Below the pieces are notes generated by a model. The model was not told the DNA's origin. It saw nothing but the letters and a program-made list of their open reading frames with translations, and searched no databases. Of a DNA stretch of 64,000 bases, positions 37,101 to 47,500 are shown piece by piece. This DNA is from Salarias fasciatus (taxonomy: Eukaryota > Chordata > Actinopteri > Blenniiformes > Blenniidae), in the NCBI RefSeq assembly GCF_902148845.1, contig NW_021941230.1, positions 11,878,783 through 11,942,782 of the forward strand, read 5' to 3'. A program made the translations under genes and the position numbers. Position 1 is the stretch's first letter. Each line of letters opens with the position of its first letter.

Positions 37101-39335
37101 GTGACGCTGAAGGGCGATCGCCAGACAAAGAGGCTTGACTGACAGTCAGAGAGAGTGAAGAGTCGCTGCTTTCTGGGGGATTGAATATATGAAAAACTGG
37201 ACAGACAGGACGTCAAACGAAACCTTGCATCTGTTCCAAGTTAACCGCTGTCGTACATTAGTTCTTACTTCAAGCGTCGGACTAAAAATGTGATGAACCG
37301 ATCAATAACTCTGGCTTGTGTTGGTAGTTTTGGATGTTTTGATTTGGCTGCAGGTAGTGACGCAGACACAATCTCTTCAAACGACAGAATAATTTGAGTA
37401 AAATTCATGCACGAACCAGCCAGCGCCTGCATGATGTCGTCCATGCTGGGCTGCGGTTTGTTCCTCAGCAGGGTGTAAACAGACATCACCATGCCCGGCG
37501 TGCAGAAGCCGCACTGAGAACCGTGAGCCTTGGCGATGCGCTCCTGAAAATACCAGACACAGAGCTCAGCAGGGGCCAACTGGCTCAGGAAAGACCATTT
37601 TACAGGGAAATCTGCACCATTATTGCACTTTTAAAGCAAGAAGAAACTCTAATCACACAGTTTCTGATGTAACTTTGACACCTGGGACTGAGGAGAACTG
37701 CTGCAGGACACAAACACAACAACTGACAATGTTTCATGGGATGAAGAACAAAGGTCTGTATGAACGATTCCAGCTGTTGGAGTTTATGAATGCAGGATGA
37801 ATCGACAAGTTAATGATCTACCAAACACTGTTCTGAGCACGCTTCCGTTGCGAAACAAGAGAACTGATCTTTCATGATGAAAGAGGCAGCAGAAGTGTCT
37901 GAATGAGCGCCGCCGACCTGCACGGGGTGGATCCTGGTCTTGGTGCTGCCGATGCCCTCCACCGTGGTGACGGCGGCTCCGTGGAGCTGACACAGCGGCA
38001 GCAGGCAGGCGGTGGCCGAGAAGTGGCTGAAGAGCGAGTGAAGGGTAACCGAGAAGAATTCATTAAACTGCTAAATGAAAACGCGAGGTGCACTCTTCTT
38101 GTTGATTCAGGATCAGCAGTTGTTAATAGATTTGGTTTCATTATGGCCTTCAAACCTCAACCCATCTGCTGGGCTGCTCACACTGCAAAAGGATACCTGA
38201 TGGTTTTGGTGGCAGGTTGGTAGCGCGACACCATGACCGTGCACGCCCCGCAGCCTCCTCCGCCGCAGCCAGACTTGGTCCCGGTTAACCTCACTGCGGT
38301 CACAGTTAAGGCCGACAGCTGAAAACTACTGTAATGCACATCACTGACCACATCTCCACTCTGAGAGAGTTGTTAAAGGATTCTGTTCTGCCTGAGGAAG
38401 GACAGCAGCATCGTCTCAGGGTCCACATGCTCCACTGTCACCTGCGGGGGCAGAAAACAGCATCAATGATCATAACGGATGAAAACAAATCAGTCAGAAA
38501 CTACATATGCAACGGAGTATGAAAAAACCCTATCAGATCTGGACAAAGCCATGTTGGGTCATCCCTGTAAAAACTACAAAGGAGGAATGAAATCACTTAC
38601 TACCTTGTAAAACAGGGCAATAAAGTCATTATACTGGTTACCGGAATTTTCCTCAATCACTTCCTCTGCTTTCAATGAACATTTACAGACTGTACAAATC
38701 AACTCAAACTTTCTATGATCTGTTTTTCTCTTTATATATTCCTAATGTTGCTGAATAAGACAGGAGAAACACAAATACTAATACCAGTGTTGTTATTAAA
38801 GAGGTAGTAGACAAAAAAATAAGAACAACTCATGGGGCGGAATTCAACAGTACATTCTAAAAGTATTAAATATGTAATTTATCGTAATGATGAAATTCAA
38901 GTTTAAAAAAATATATATATATAAATACATACATACAGATGTACAACATTTGTCTATCAGAATGGATAAATTGCGGCATGAGGAAGTCCTTATTTGGGCA
39001 TCAATTTGATCTCTCACAGAACACCGGACCCACTACTTTGCCCGGCTATCCCCCCCCCCCCTTTTTTTTTTTTTTATTATTTAATTTTTTTTTTTTTTTT
39101 TTACCAGTTTTCAAGAGAAAGTTAGATTGGAAAACATATTTTTACACGAATTAAAAAAATAATCAAAAAAAAAAAAACACCTGAAGGCCGAAAACACACA
39201 CTTCTGACATAAGTTCACCGGAAAAAGCGGCTAAAACCTGCAACTTTTATAGCAACTTGAAAATGTAAGAGTGTATTTTACCTTTTTCCCGTTAATAAAG
39301 AAGCACAAAGTGTCGCTTTCTCCTTCTGCAGACAT
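25353..39335 (-). CDS. aox: Aldehyde oxidase, copy A
   Basis: Cytosolic molybdo-flavoenzyme oxidising aldehydes and N-heterocycles. 35 exons on minus: 39282-39335, 38384-38441, 38197-38293, 37918-38026, 37417-37543, 36692-36753, 36448-36525, 36262-36342, 36040-36187, 35862-35954, 35647-35798, 34180-34273, 33948-34057, 33392-33576, 33160-33322, 33011-33088, 32755-32924, 32547-32673, 32328-32450, 32150-32246, 31955-32079, 31744-31877, 29563-29650, 28526-28612, 28253-28444, 27955-28182, 27783-27878, 26826-26954, 26679-26753, 26547-26599, 26355-26469, 26203-26268, 25819-26007, 25573-25740, 25353-25403; about 1333 residues. Order: two 2Fe-2S domains ([30 protein letters not shown]), FAD domain, Mo-pterin domain ([19 protein letters not shown] with the catalytic Glu). 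GGGGCG and Val after GGK favour aldehyde oxidase over xanthine dehydrogenase. Oddity: after exon 2 the expected donor reads GA, not GT, so normal splicing of intron 2 is doubtful. Confidence 0.9.
27055..27285. mobile_element. Related MITE-like element in aox copy A intron 27, opposite orientation
   Basis: This stretch matches the reverse complement of the copy B element near 43240-43430: GTTACTAGTTACTTC, then GAGGAGTTGCAACAATGTATCGGTTTTC, then ATGTCATCATCTAATTTGACC. It sits in a different intron from the copy B element, so these are separate insertions of one family. Confidence 0.6.
28690..29470 (+). mobile_element. L2-type LINE fragment in aox copy A intron 23
   Basis: The plus strand translates to an L2-like reverse transcriptase piece: [40 protein letters not shown], then in another frame [10 protein letters not shown] and the C-terminal [15 protein letters not shown]. 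It is 5'-truncated with frameshifts. It is absent from the matching intron of copy B (45665-46027), so it is a likely post-duplication insertion, antisense to the host gene. Confidence 0.75.
29485..29549. repeat. (GT)n microsatellite beside an aox A splice donor
   Basis: About 32 GT units on plus, CA on the aox sense strand. It begins about a dozen bases inside the intron after exon 29563-29650. Copy B has only a short version (46010-46024). Confidence 0.95.
29875..31715 (-). mobile_element. Rex3 (RTE-clade LINE) fragment in aox copy A intron 22
   Basis: Minus-strand translation gives Rex3 reverse-transcriptase pieces in several frames: [56 protein letters not shown], and upstream the end of an endonuclease-like region ([20 protein letters not shown]). 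The sequence near 30040 (ACAAAGGGCAGCCCTG) and near 30377 matches the well-known Rex3 consensus. Truncated at both ends: no endonuclease start and no 3' tail. Confidence 0.85.
34070..34106 (-). repeat. (CA)n before the aox copy A exon 13 acceptor
   Basis: Read as (TG)n on the aox strand, ending about a dozen bases upstream of the acceptor of exon 33948-34057. Copy B has a shorter, interrupted version at about 50090-50106. Confidence 0.9.
34320..35600 (-). mobile_element. Nested LINE remnants (L1-like inside L2-like) in aox copy A intron 11
   Basis: The minus strand first reads L2-like sequence ([20 protein letters not shown], near 35290-35400). Then comes an L1/Tx1-like ORF2 piece, about 34650-35280 ([36 protein letters not shown]). 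L2-like reverse transcriptase resumes at about 34320-34640 ([45 protein letters not shown]). Part of the L2 middle is missing. The matching copy B intron is only about 108 bp, so the insert is specific to copy A. Confidence 0.7.
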
Positions 39336-39515
39336 CTTTCTGTCAACTCTGAAGACACGAACTGAGAGACGGGACCGTCGAATCCCTTTGAAGGGCCAGA
39401 ACCACATCCGGTGGAGACCTTCAGAATAAAATCTCTCAGCGCCGCATCCGGTGGACGCATAAATAAAACGCGTACAAGCTCTGCAAACAGAAACTACAAC
39501 ATATACACGCACACA
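39336..39515 (-). promoter_or_regulatory. Promoter region of aox copy A
   Basis: Sequence immediately upstream of the exon 1 ATG. It contains two copies of a CC(A/G)CATCCGGTGG motif at 39402-39414 and 39442-39454 (minus-strand core ACCGGATG, ETS-like), spaced 40 bp apart. The same pair and spacing occur upstream of copy B. Confidence 0.45.
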
Positions 39516-40074
39516 CTACTCACGAAGAGTTTTTTGTTTGGGTGAAATGTCAGAATGAACATTAAAATGCACTTTAACCTTTACAAGTGAGGGACGGTAA
39601 TCATCAAAGTGATCCACTTTTAACGGGGCTGCTCGTGCTCCATTAGGGGAAGGAACACTATTCTTTCCTCTGCCGTCCTTGTTCTTCTTTAGCCCAGTTT
39701 GTGGCCCACTTCTCTTTCCAGAAGGAAGATCGATCTTTGGGCTGACTCCCCCTCGTCCTTCTGAATATGTATGTGGCACATTGGCTTCACTTTGGAAATC
39801 TGGAGTTAAAAAGGACTCATTTGCCTGCACTGAGTTGTTTCTCTGCCCACACACCTGATCTGAATGAAACACCACGTAAAATGACCACAAATCTACAACA
39901 CACACACTGTTTTACTACACGCATCCTCAACATTTACAGTTGAAATCACAAGTCTTCAAATGTGACGATTCACTGAGAAAATTAGTGATGAAGAAAAATT
40001 TAGTTCACAAACAGGACTCCAATGAAGGAGAGGCTGTTGCTGCCATCTAGTGGTTGATTTGTATGAGAGCATAT

Positions 40075-40560
40075 CTAAAAAATAAGAATATCATGAAAAT
40101 GTTCAATATATTTTGTCATTGATTTCCGAAAGTCAAACCTGTACGATATAGGCTCACGCAGAGTGAAATATTTCAAGCCTTTAGTTCTTGAAATGTTGAT
40201 GATGATGGCACACATAATGAAAACCAAGAATTCAGTACTCTCAGAAGGAGAGGACCAATTCTGCAGTCGGCATCAAGACCTGATGTCGACCTGATCTGAA
40301 CCCCAGGGAGACTCTTTGGGAGAGACGACAGATCTGACAATGCAGAAGTCTGCTATCGAAGCAACCTGGGCTTCCATTACCCTTGAGCAGAGCCACAGGT
40401 TGACCTCCTGCACTGATGCAGTAATTCATGCAAAGGGGAGCCCAGCTGAGTACTGAGAACATACTTTTCAGAAACCTTGCATTTTTCTTTAAAATTTCCT
40501 ATTCAACAAAGTGTGAAAAGAATGATTTTTAGATTTTTGAAATATTTGAGATCCTGAAAG
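40075..40560 (+). mobile_element. Internally deleted Tc1/mariner-like DNA transposon
   Basis: The left end (AAGAATATCATGAAAATGTTC) and the remains of a transposase C-terminus (ENLWG-type region decayed; near 40355 a stretch corresponding to RATWALITPEQCHRLI) match an abundant fish Tc1/mariner-like family. The right end is near 40540. In unit 1 the same place (about 23605-23690) lacks it, so it is a unit 2 insertion. Not capable of coding a transposase. Confidence 0.6.
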
Positions 40561-41577
40561 TGTGATGTTCAAATACAGAGCGTTGTACCCTCAAAAAATT
40601 ATCGACGTTTAGAGGATCAACAATGAAATACAGAAGCATCTCCTGACAGATTTATGAATCAGCAAAGGCATCATCCCTGGAAGAAACACGAGATAGCAGC
40701 ACAGTGCTTTTTCAATTGATCAGGCTCCTGTTTATATCTCAACTTTTATTTATTCTAGGAATGCCAGACGTTTGTGTTGATTTGTAGATATTAAATAAAA
40801 ACTCACATGAAACCGCGACTGAAGCATGAAGGATTTCATTTGTTCTAAAGATTTATATGAAGAAATGCTCAACATACAATCCTGACACTAGTACACACAA
40901 AAAAAAACACACACACACACATAGTGAGGCATTTATGTTCCAATACCAGAGGCCGTCCTCTGCGCTCTGCAGCTGGAGGAGGGTGTCCAGATGTTGGAGA
41001 GCATTATCCCGCCCCACGTCAATCATTTGACCATTTTCTAGCCTGAAAGATTTGTAGCCGAGCGCTGATCCCAAGTTTTCAGTCATGTATAAAGCATTAG
41101 TTTGAGAGATATGTGCAGCGTTGCCCCTCGTCTTCTTCAGCTCCGTCATTTTCTCCCGATGTTTCCCCCGAGCTGCTCCAGAATATCAGTCCCACACAAA
41201 CTCAGTAACCCAGTAAAGAACATTTGTTCCTGGAGTCTTGCAGAACTACTGGAAACAATGAGTTTGAATACAATCCATCCATCCCAGAGAGTTTTTTTTT
41301 TTTTTTTTAAACAATTAGCTTTATTATTAACACTATAATTTGGTGTAAAAGCAGCGATGTGATTGTTTCAGAGTTGAAAGTTACTGGACACAGAGTGAGA
41401 CAGCAGAGGTCTGACAGGAGAAGATCAGTGAGCGAACAGCGTCAGTGTTTGGCGAGTTAATCGACAAAAGGCACACAGTGTGAGATATTCAGTAAGTATT
41501 TGAGTGAGTTCCAGCTGACTGGCTCTCTGAGATGATGAGTGAAGTGAGTGCAGCGACCGGTCGCTTCACGGCGGCTC

Positions 41578-44500
41578 TCAGATGTTTAAGGCCCACGGTT
41601 TGAAAGATCCCGGACTGTTCACAGGGATCTGAAAGCAAAGTCAAACGAACGGAAGCAAAAAGAGATGAATGGAAGATTTTCTACTGGTGGAAAGCAGCCA
41701 GCAGCGACCGAGGAGTTCTGAAATTCCACCATCAGATTTTTTTTTAACCTTTCCGGTCTTGAGGAGGCGTTGATATTGAAAGTGTGACTTTTTACCTTCT
41801 GAGTGAACTTGGAGGCGCAGGCCAGACAGGATCTCTCAGGAGTGGCGGGGCTGTCGAGAGGAAACGGGCCGACGAGCCCCGACTGCGAGCGGGCGGCGGC
41901 CACGGCGTCTTTGATGGCGAAGAAGGCGGAGCTGCCCAGGAAGAGGATGGGCTCTCCGATGCCCTGCGCACACAGGAGCACGGTTACGGGAAGCGTTTCC
42001 CGCCGCCGCGGGCCGCAGGGCGTCTTCCGGCCGTTCTCACCTTGGAGGAGTAGATGGCGTGGGGATTGTCGCTGTCCGGCAGCAGGTAGACGTTGAACTG
42101 GAGCGGCACGTCGCACACCGCCGGGATTTTATACTGAGACGGACCTCGAGTGTACAGGAGCCCCGAGGGGGAAAACTTGAGCTCCTCCATGGTGAAGAGA
42201 CCCAAACCCTGCATGAAGGCTCCCTCGATCTGACAGGAGGCGAAAACAGTCAGAACACCCGGCTGGAGTCTGAACAGCTCCTCAGCCATTAAACAGAGGG
42301 TCTCTTAGTGATCTGGACTTATTTTAGGGCCTGTTTGTATGACAGCAGAGCTCGGCTTGACAGTTTTAGAGTTGACAGTCACCTGGAAGGGCAACGCAAC
42401 TCAGTTGTCTGTCTGTCTGTGTTCTCTTCATTGTTAAAGTCTAGTGTTTCGTTCAGCATCCACCCGCAACACGAAGCTTGAATTGTTTTCAATGTTTCTG
42501 TGGAAACACATCGTTCTCAAAATGCTGCCACATAAAAGTGAAAATTTTCTGATATGAAAATGCAAAAAACGATGCATCTCACTTGAGAAAGGCCCCCATT
42601 TACTTCGACCAGAAGTCTGGTCATTCAAAGGCAGCTTTTAAATGGAAGTATCGTATCTACTGACATACATCTACTGTGTTTTATTAATCTTTTACAAAAC
42701 AAATGCTCTCACAGTTACAAATGAAATTTGATTAGTGTCATGTCTGAAAGCACAGAGCGACATGCAACTTGCATCTTGAAGTTCCATCAAGACGAATCTA
42801 AATTCTTTGACATCTATAAACATATTATTTTAAAACAATGTAAGAGATAAATTGCCTTGTGATTGGTTACTTTTCGAGGTAACTAGAAACTGTAATTACT
42901 TTTTAAAAGACTTTTTCCTTTCCACAGTCTCTTATGTTTGCTCATGTGGATCTGTTGGCTTTTCAATCTGTAAAAGTGTCTAGAAATGACTGTTTTATTT
43001 GGGACAACATAAAGCGGAATTGAATTGAATGGTGAGTTGTGTTATAGATATTGCAATGTCATAATTATTTAAATGAACGTGCACAATGTGAACTAATGAT
43101 AATATCTACATTACATGCTTCACAATCAAATTAAATATTATGCACTTTGTTGTGTTCTGTCCCCCCAAAAAAATCAGTGTTGCTTTAAAACTGACGGCTG
43201 CATCTCTGAGGTCAGGAATTTTCTAAATGACATCATCTAATTTGCATAGTTGCTCATTTGCATGTCTAGGTCAAATTAGATGATGTCATTTAAGACCGAT
43301 ACATTGTTGCAATCCTCAGTCAGAAATGTTCTAAATGACATCATCATCTAATTAGCATAGCTGCTCACAGGATAACTAGTACATTTTTTGAGGAAGTAAC
43401 TAGTAACGAAAATTAATTACTTTTCAAAAGTAACTTCTCGTTTGTAGTCCCTTTGTCCAAACTGCCACTGACTGCTCGTCTCACACATTTAAAAACCGAG
43501 TGAATCACCTGTCCGATGTCCACAGACGGGTTCACGCTGCGTCCCATGTCCACCACCACGTCGGTCCTCACCGTCTAGAGTGAAGAGATGGTTTCAGGAC
43601 GTCACAGGGCGCCGCTCTGTGTACGTCCAGGTCAGGGTTGGGAAACGGTTGGCTCCTCACCCTGTAGTCTCCCGTAAGGCAGTCCAGCTCCACCTCGCTG
43701 CACGCCACTCCGTAGGTGTAGTAGGCGTACGGCTGACCCTCCATCTTCTCCCAGTCCATGTAAAGGTCGTGACCTCTGGGGACACACGGGGACACATGGC
43801 GTCTGCAGCTCATTGACCAATCAGAGAGGAGGGAGCAGGTCTGGGACTCACCTGTAGTGTCCAGTGGCTGACAGATTGATCTTCTCAAAATAAGCTGCAG
43901 TGATCTGCCAATAAAAACAAACTGTTTTTTCTTGTTCAACCTTTCTCCCAGGAGACCCTCAATAATCCCCCTTCCCGTCCTACCCAGCTCTCCCATGATC
44001 CTTTGGGGTCCTTCTGCCTGATGGGCTCCAGTCGTTTGTACAGAATCTCACAGGCGATCTGCAGGTGGGAAAAGAGAAACGCTCAGAGGTGATCGTGTTT
44101 GCGGCCATAGAGACAGGAAGTGGGCCCCACCTTGACCGCCATGCCGTTGGCATCGGTGCCGAAGGACGCCGCGGAGGGTGAGGTGTTGGGCACGGTGGCG
44201 GTGCTGGTTTCACTGATGTAGATCTTTGAGGGCGGGATGTGAAGCTCCCGACTCGCCACCTGAACACAAACAGAAGGAGGAGTGTGAGAATGAAGACTCT
44301 TGATCCACACAAAACTACATCTCCTGATTGAACCCAGACAATTACATTTATTATTACAATTAACACCTTTGTTTCATGTATTCTCTGAATAAATATTATT
44401 CATAAAGGTACAAGAGCAGAGCTCTGCAACTTTTATGAGGTGTAGGGCACGGAGGGTCAAAGACTGGCGGCCATGGACTGGCTGCTGATTCTTTCCCCCA

Positions 44501-47500
44501 CCAGCAGCTCAGTCATGCTTCTGACGATCAGGAGGGATGAAACAGAACGAAAGTTACCAATGTGACTCTGGTTCTATGGCCCAGATGACCGCCAGAAAGC
44601 TGTGTCACTCAGAATCCTCGTGATCACATCAGAAGATTCTGAAGTAAGCGAGACTCTGGTGACACCGGAATTACCTTTTGTTTGTATTTTGTTGGTATGA
44701 ATACTCGAAATGCGCATGCATAAAGTGGACATGCAGTGCTTTCAGCACCGCGGTCTGGCGGTCATCCGGGGTTCACAGAAGTTACATTGATGACTTTCCG
44801 TCTTCACAGTTTCCATGCTGCTGTGTGTCCGTACCTGCTGCACCTTGGTGTGGATTCCCTGACCCATCTCCGTGCCTCCATGAGTGACCAGAACCGAGCC
44901 GTCTTTGTAGATGTGGATCAGAGCTGCAGCCTGTTGGAGAAACGAGCTCCGTCAGTCAGGAAGCTCTTGGGGAGGAGCGGGAACATCGAGGTACAGGCCA
45001 GTCGAACCTGGTTCAAGAAGCCCTCTCCGAAGGCGATCCCGTATTTGATGGGGACGATGGACATGCCCCTCTTCTTCCACTGGTGCTGCAGGTTGAACTG
45101 CTCTATGGCGCTGCGCCGGGCGTCGTACTCGCTCCTCAGCTTACACTCTTCCCAGCAGCGGTGCATGTTGTCGGGGCTGAACTGGTACTTGTAGTGGGTG
45201 ATCGACGGCCCTCTGTACATGTTCATCTCCCGGATCTGAGGGAAGGATTTCAAAATAAGAGACTGTCTTCCGGCCGCGGTCCTCCGGTGTGGGAGGAGCC
45301 GTCACCTGGTCGGTGGGGCGGCCCAGCAGCATCGCCACGTCGTTCAGCATGTTCTCCACCACCAGCAGACTCTGCGGCACGCCGAAGCCCCTGAAGGCCG
45401 TGTTGGACGGCAGGTTGGTCCTGCAGGCGGCGCCGCGGCCCCGCAGGTTGGGGATGTTGTAGACGCTATCCATGTGGAGCAAAATCTTCTCAATGACCTG
45501 CAGACAGGAAACGAAAGGTCACGACCTCTAATATGAACGAACAGAAGACGGGAATCGAGCATCCCTCCAGGACGTACCAGAACAGACTCGTCAATCGAGT
45601 TTCCACTGTTGGAGAAATACTGCAGGTCTGCAGCCACGATCCGCCCGTCGTTCATGAAACCCACCTGAAACAAACATTACTCTGTAAATACAGGAAATAC
45701 GACCAATTCGACAAGATTCATTCATGGATGAGGATTCCCTTTGAAGACAAACAAAATAAAAACTAAAATAATGAAAGGATATAAGTTAAAAACCCCAAAT
45801 TCACTATAAATGCCAAAACACACATTCTCTCATATGTTCTTTATTTGTACATGTAAATATCTTGTTGTTGTTTCAGTTTCTTTATACAAGCATTCCTTGA
45901 TTTTTATCGTTTAACTTAAAAATGCTTTTTTTTTTGTTGTTGTTGCACCATATGTCATTTTTAATTGACAAGTTTGGAGGAGGAAGTTTTATGTTGACTG
46001 TTGGGGAACGTGTGTGTGTGTGTGTACCTTGTATTTTGCCTCCACCGGGTGTCGCCCTCCGGTGATCAGCATGTCGTCGCCTCGCTCCAGGACACAGCGG
46101 ACGGCTCGACCGCTCCTGTAAGAAGTGATAAAAATAAAGACGGGCTGTTCAGAGCACCGCGTTTGCATTTATTTTTTTTTAACTTTACATCACTTTTAAA
46201 GCACAACACTTAAGAGACAATTGTTTCTGTCATTTTTGGGAGGATTTATTCACATTGAGCTACGCTTTGTAGATTTCTTGCAGTTCACAACAATATCTAT
46301 CTAACCAACCATTTTTTACTGCTTATCCGGGACCGGGTCGCGGGGGCAGCAGTCTAAGCAGAGATGTCTGGACTCCCCTGTCCAGACGCTTCCTCTGGGA
46401 TCTTGTCCTTTCGGTCATGACCCAAAGCTCATGACTTCGCCTTTCGGCTCAGCTCCTTCTTCACCACGACGGACCGATGCAACGACCGCATCACTGCAGC
46501 CGCTGCACCGATCCGCCTGTCGATCTCACCTCCATCCTTCCCCCACTCCTGAACAAGACCCCAAGATACTTGAACTCCTCCACTTGAGCCAGAGTCTCTC
46601 CACCGACCTGGAGAAGGCAGACCCACCTTCTTCCGATTGAAGACTGTGAGTAAATAGTGCTGATCCTCATCTCCATCGTTTCACACTCAGTTTCATTAAC
46701 CTGGACCTACAGCATGCACTGGGGTGGTTTGCGGCTAACAGGACAACATCATCTGCAAAAAAAAATATCAGATCCTGTGGTCCCCAAACCGGACCCCCTC
46801 CGGCCCCTGGCTGCACCGAGAAATTCCGTCCATAAAAATGATGAACAGAAGCTTGTTCAGGGTTCCACAACCAGGATGAAAACCGCATTGTTCCTCCTGG
46901 ACCCGAGGTTCGACTAACAGTCAAATCCTCCTCTCCAGTACCCTGGAATAGACTTTCCTGGGGAGGCTGAGGAGTGTGATCCCCCAATAGTTCAGAACAA
47001 CAGTATATGTAAGAATATATCTCTAATATGTCTTACTTCGATGCAGCCACAGAGGTGATACAAGCCAAGATGGCAGTCTTGGTGACCTTCCCTCCGAAGG
47101 CGCCTCCCATCCTCTTGACGTGACAGATCACTCTGTTGGACGGGACGCCCAACGTCTCCGCCACCGCATCCTGAGGACAACGCACACGGTTTCGGGTAAA
47201 CCAGCCCTGATGTGACGCAGACGGCGGAAACTCGGCGTACCTGAGTGAGGGTCGGCCACTGAGAGGAGATGTAGACGTTGAACTCCATCTCCTCGCCGAC
47301 GGGAACGACCAGCATGCTCTGCGTCTCCATGTAGAAATGCTCCTGCCCGCCCAGCCGCAACTCTCCTGAAGAGAGGAGGAGTTCAGAGACGCTGGAAGAC
47401 ATCAGGGACGACCGATGGTCTGCTCCGTGACTCACCTTCATAAACCTGATCCGCTTCTTTAAAAGCTTCGCTCACGTTCCCTCGTTCGATCAGCCTCTGA

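Larger units (their letters stand above)
23108..39515. repeat. Tandem segmental duplication, unit 1 (aox copy A with flanks)
   Basis: From about 23108 the sequence matches that from about 39590 (GAGGGACGGTAATCATCAAA in both). The match continues, with gaps, through the 3' flank, the whole aldehyde oxidase gene and its 5' flank. Homology ends near 39510, just before unit 2 begins. The offset between copies falls from about 16.5 kb at the 3' flank to about 14.7 kb at exon 3 because of insertions and deletions. Confidence 0.9.

Noticed and set aside
39516-39905. 130-codon minus frame in the aox 3' flank, with a partner at 23104-23301
   Set aside because: Open in both copies, but amino-acid changes are as frequent as base changes and there is no domain. 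It is best explained as recently duplicated non-coding DNA.
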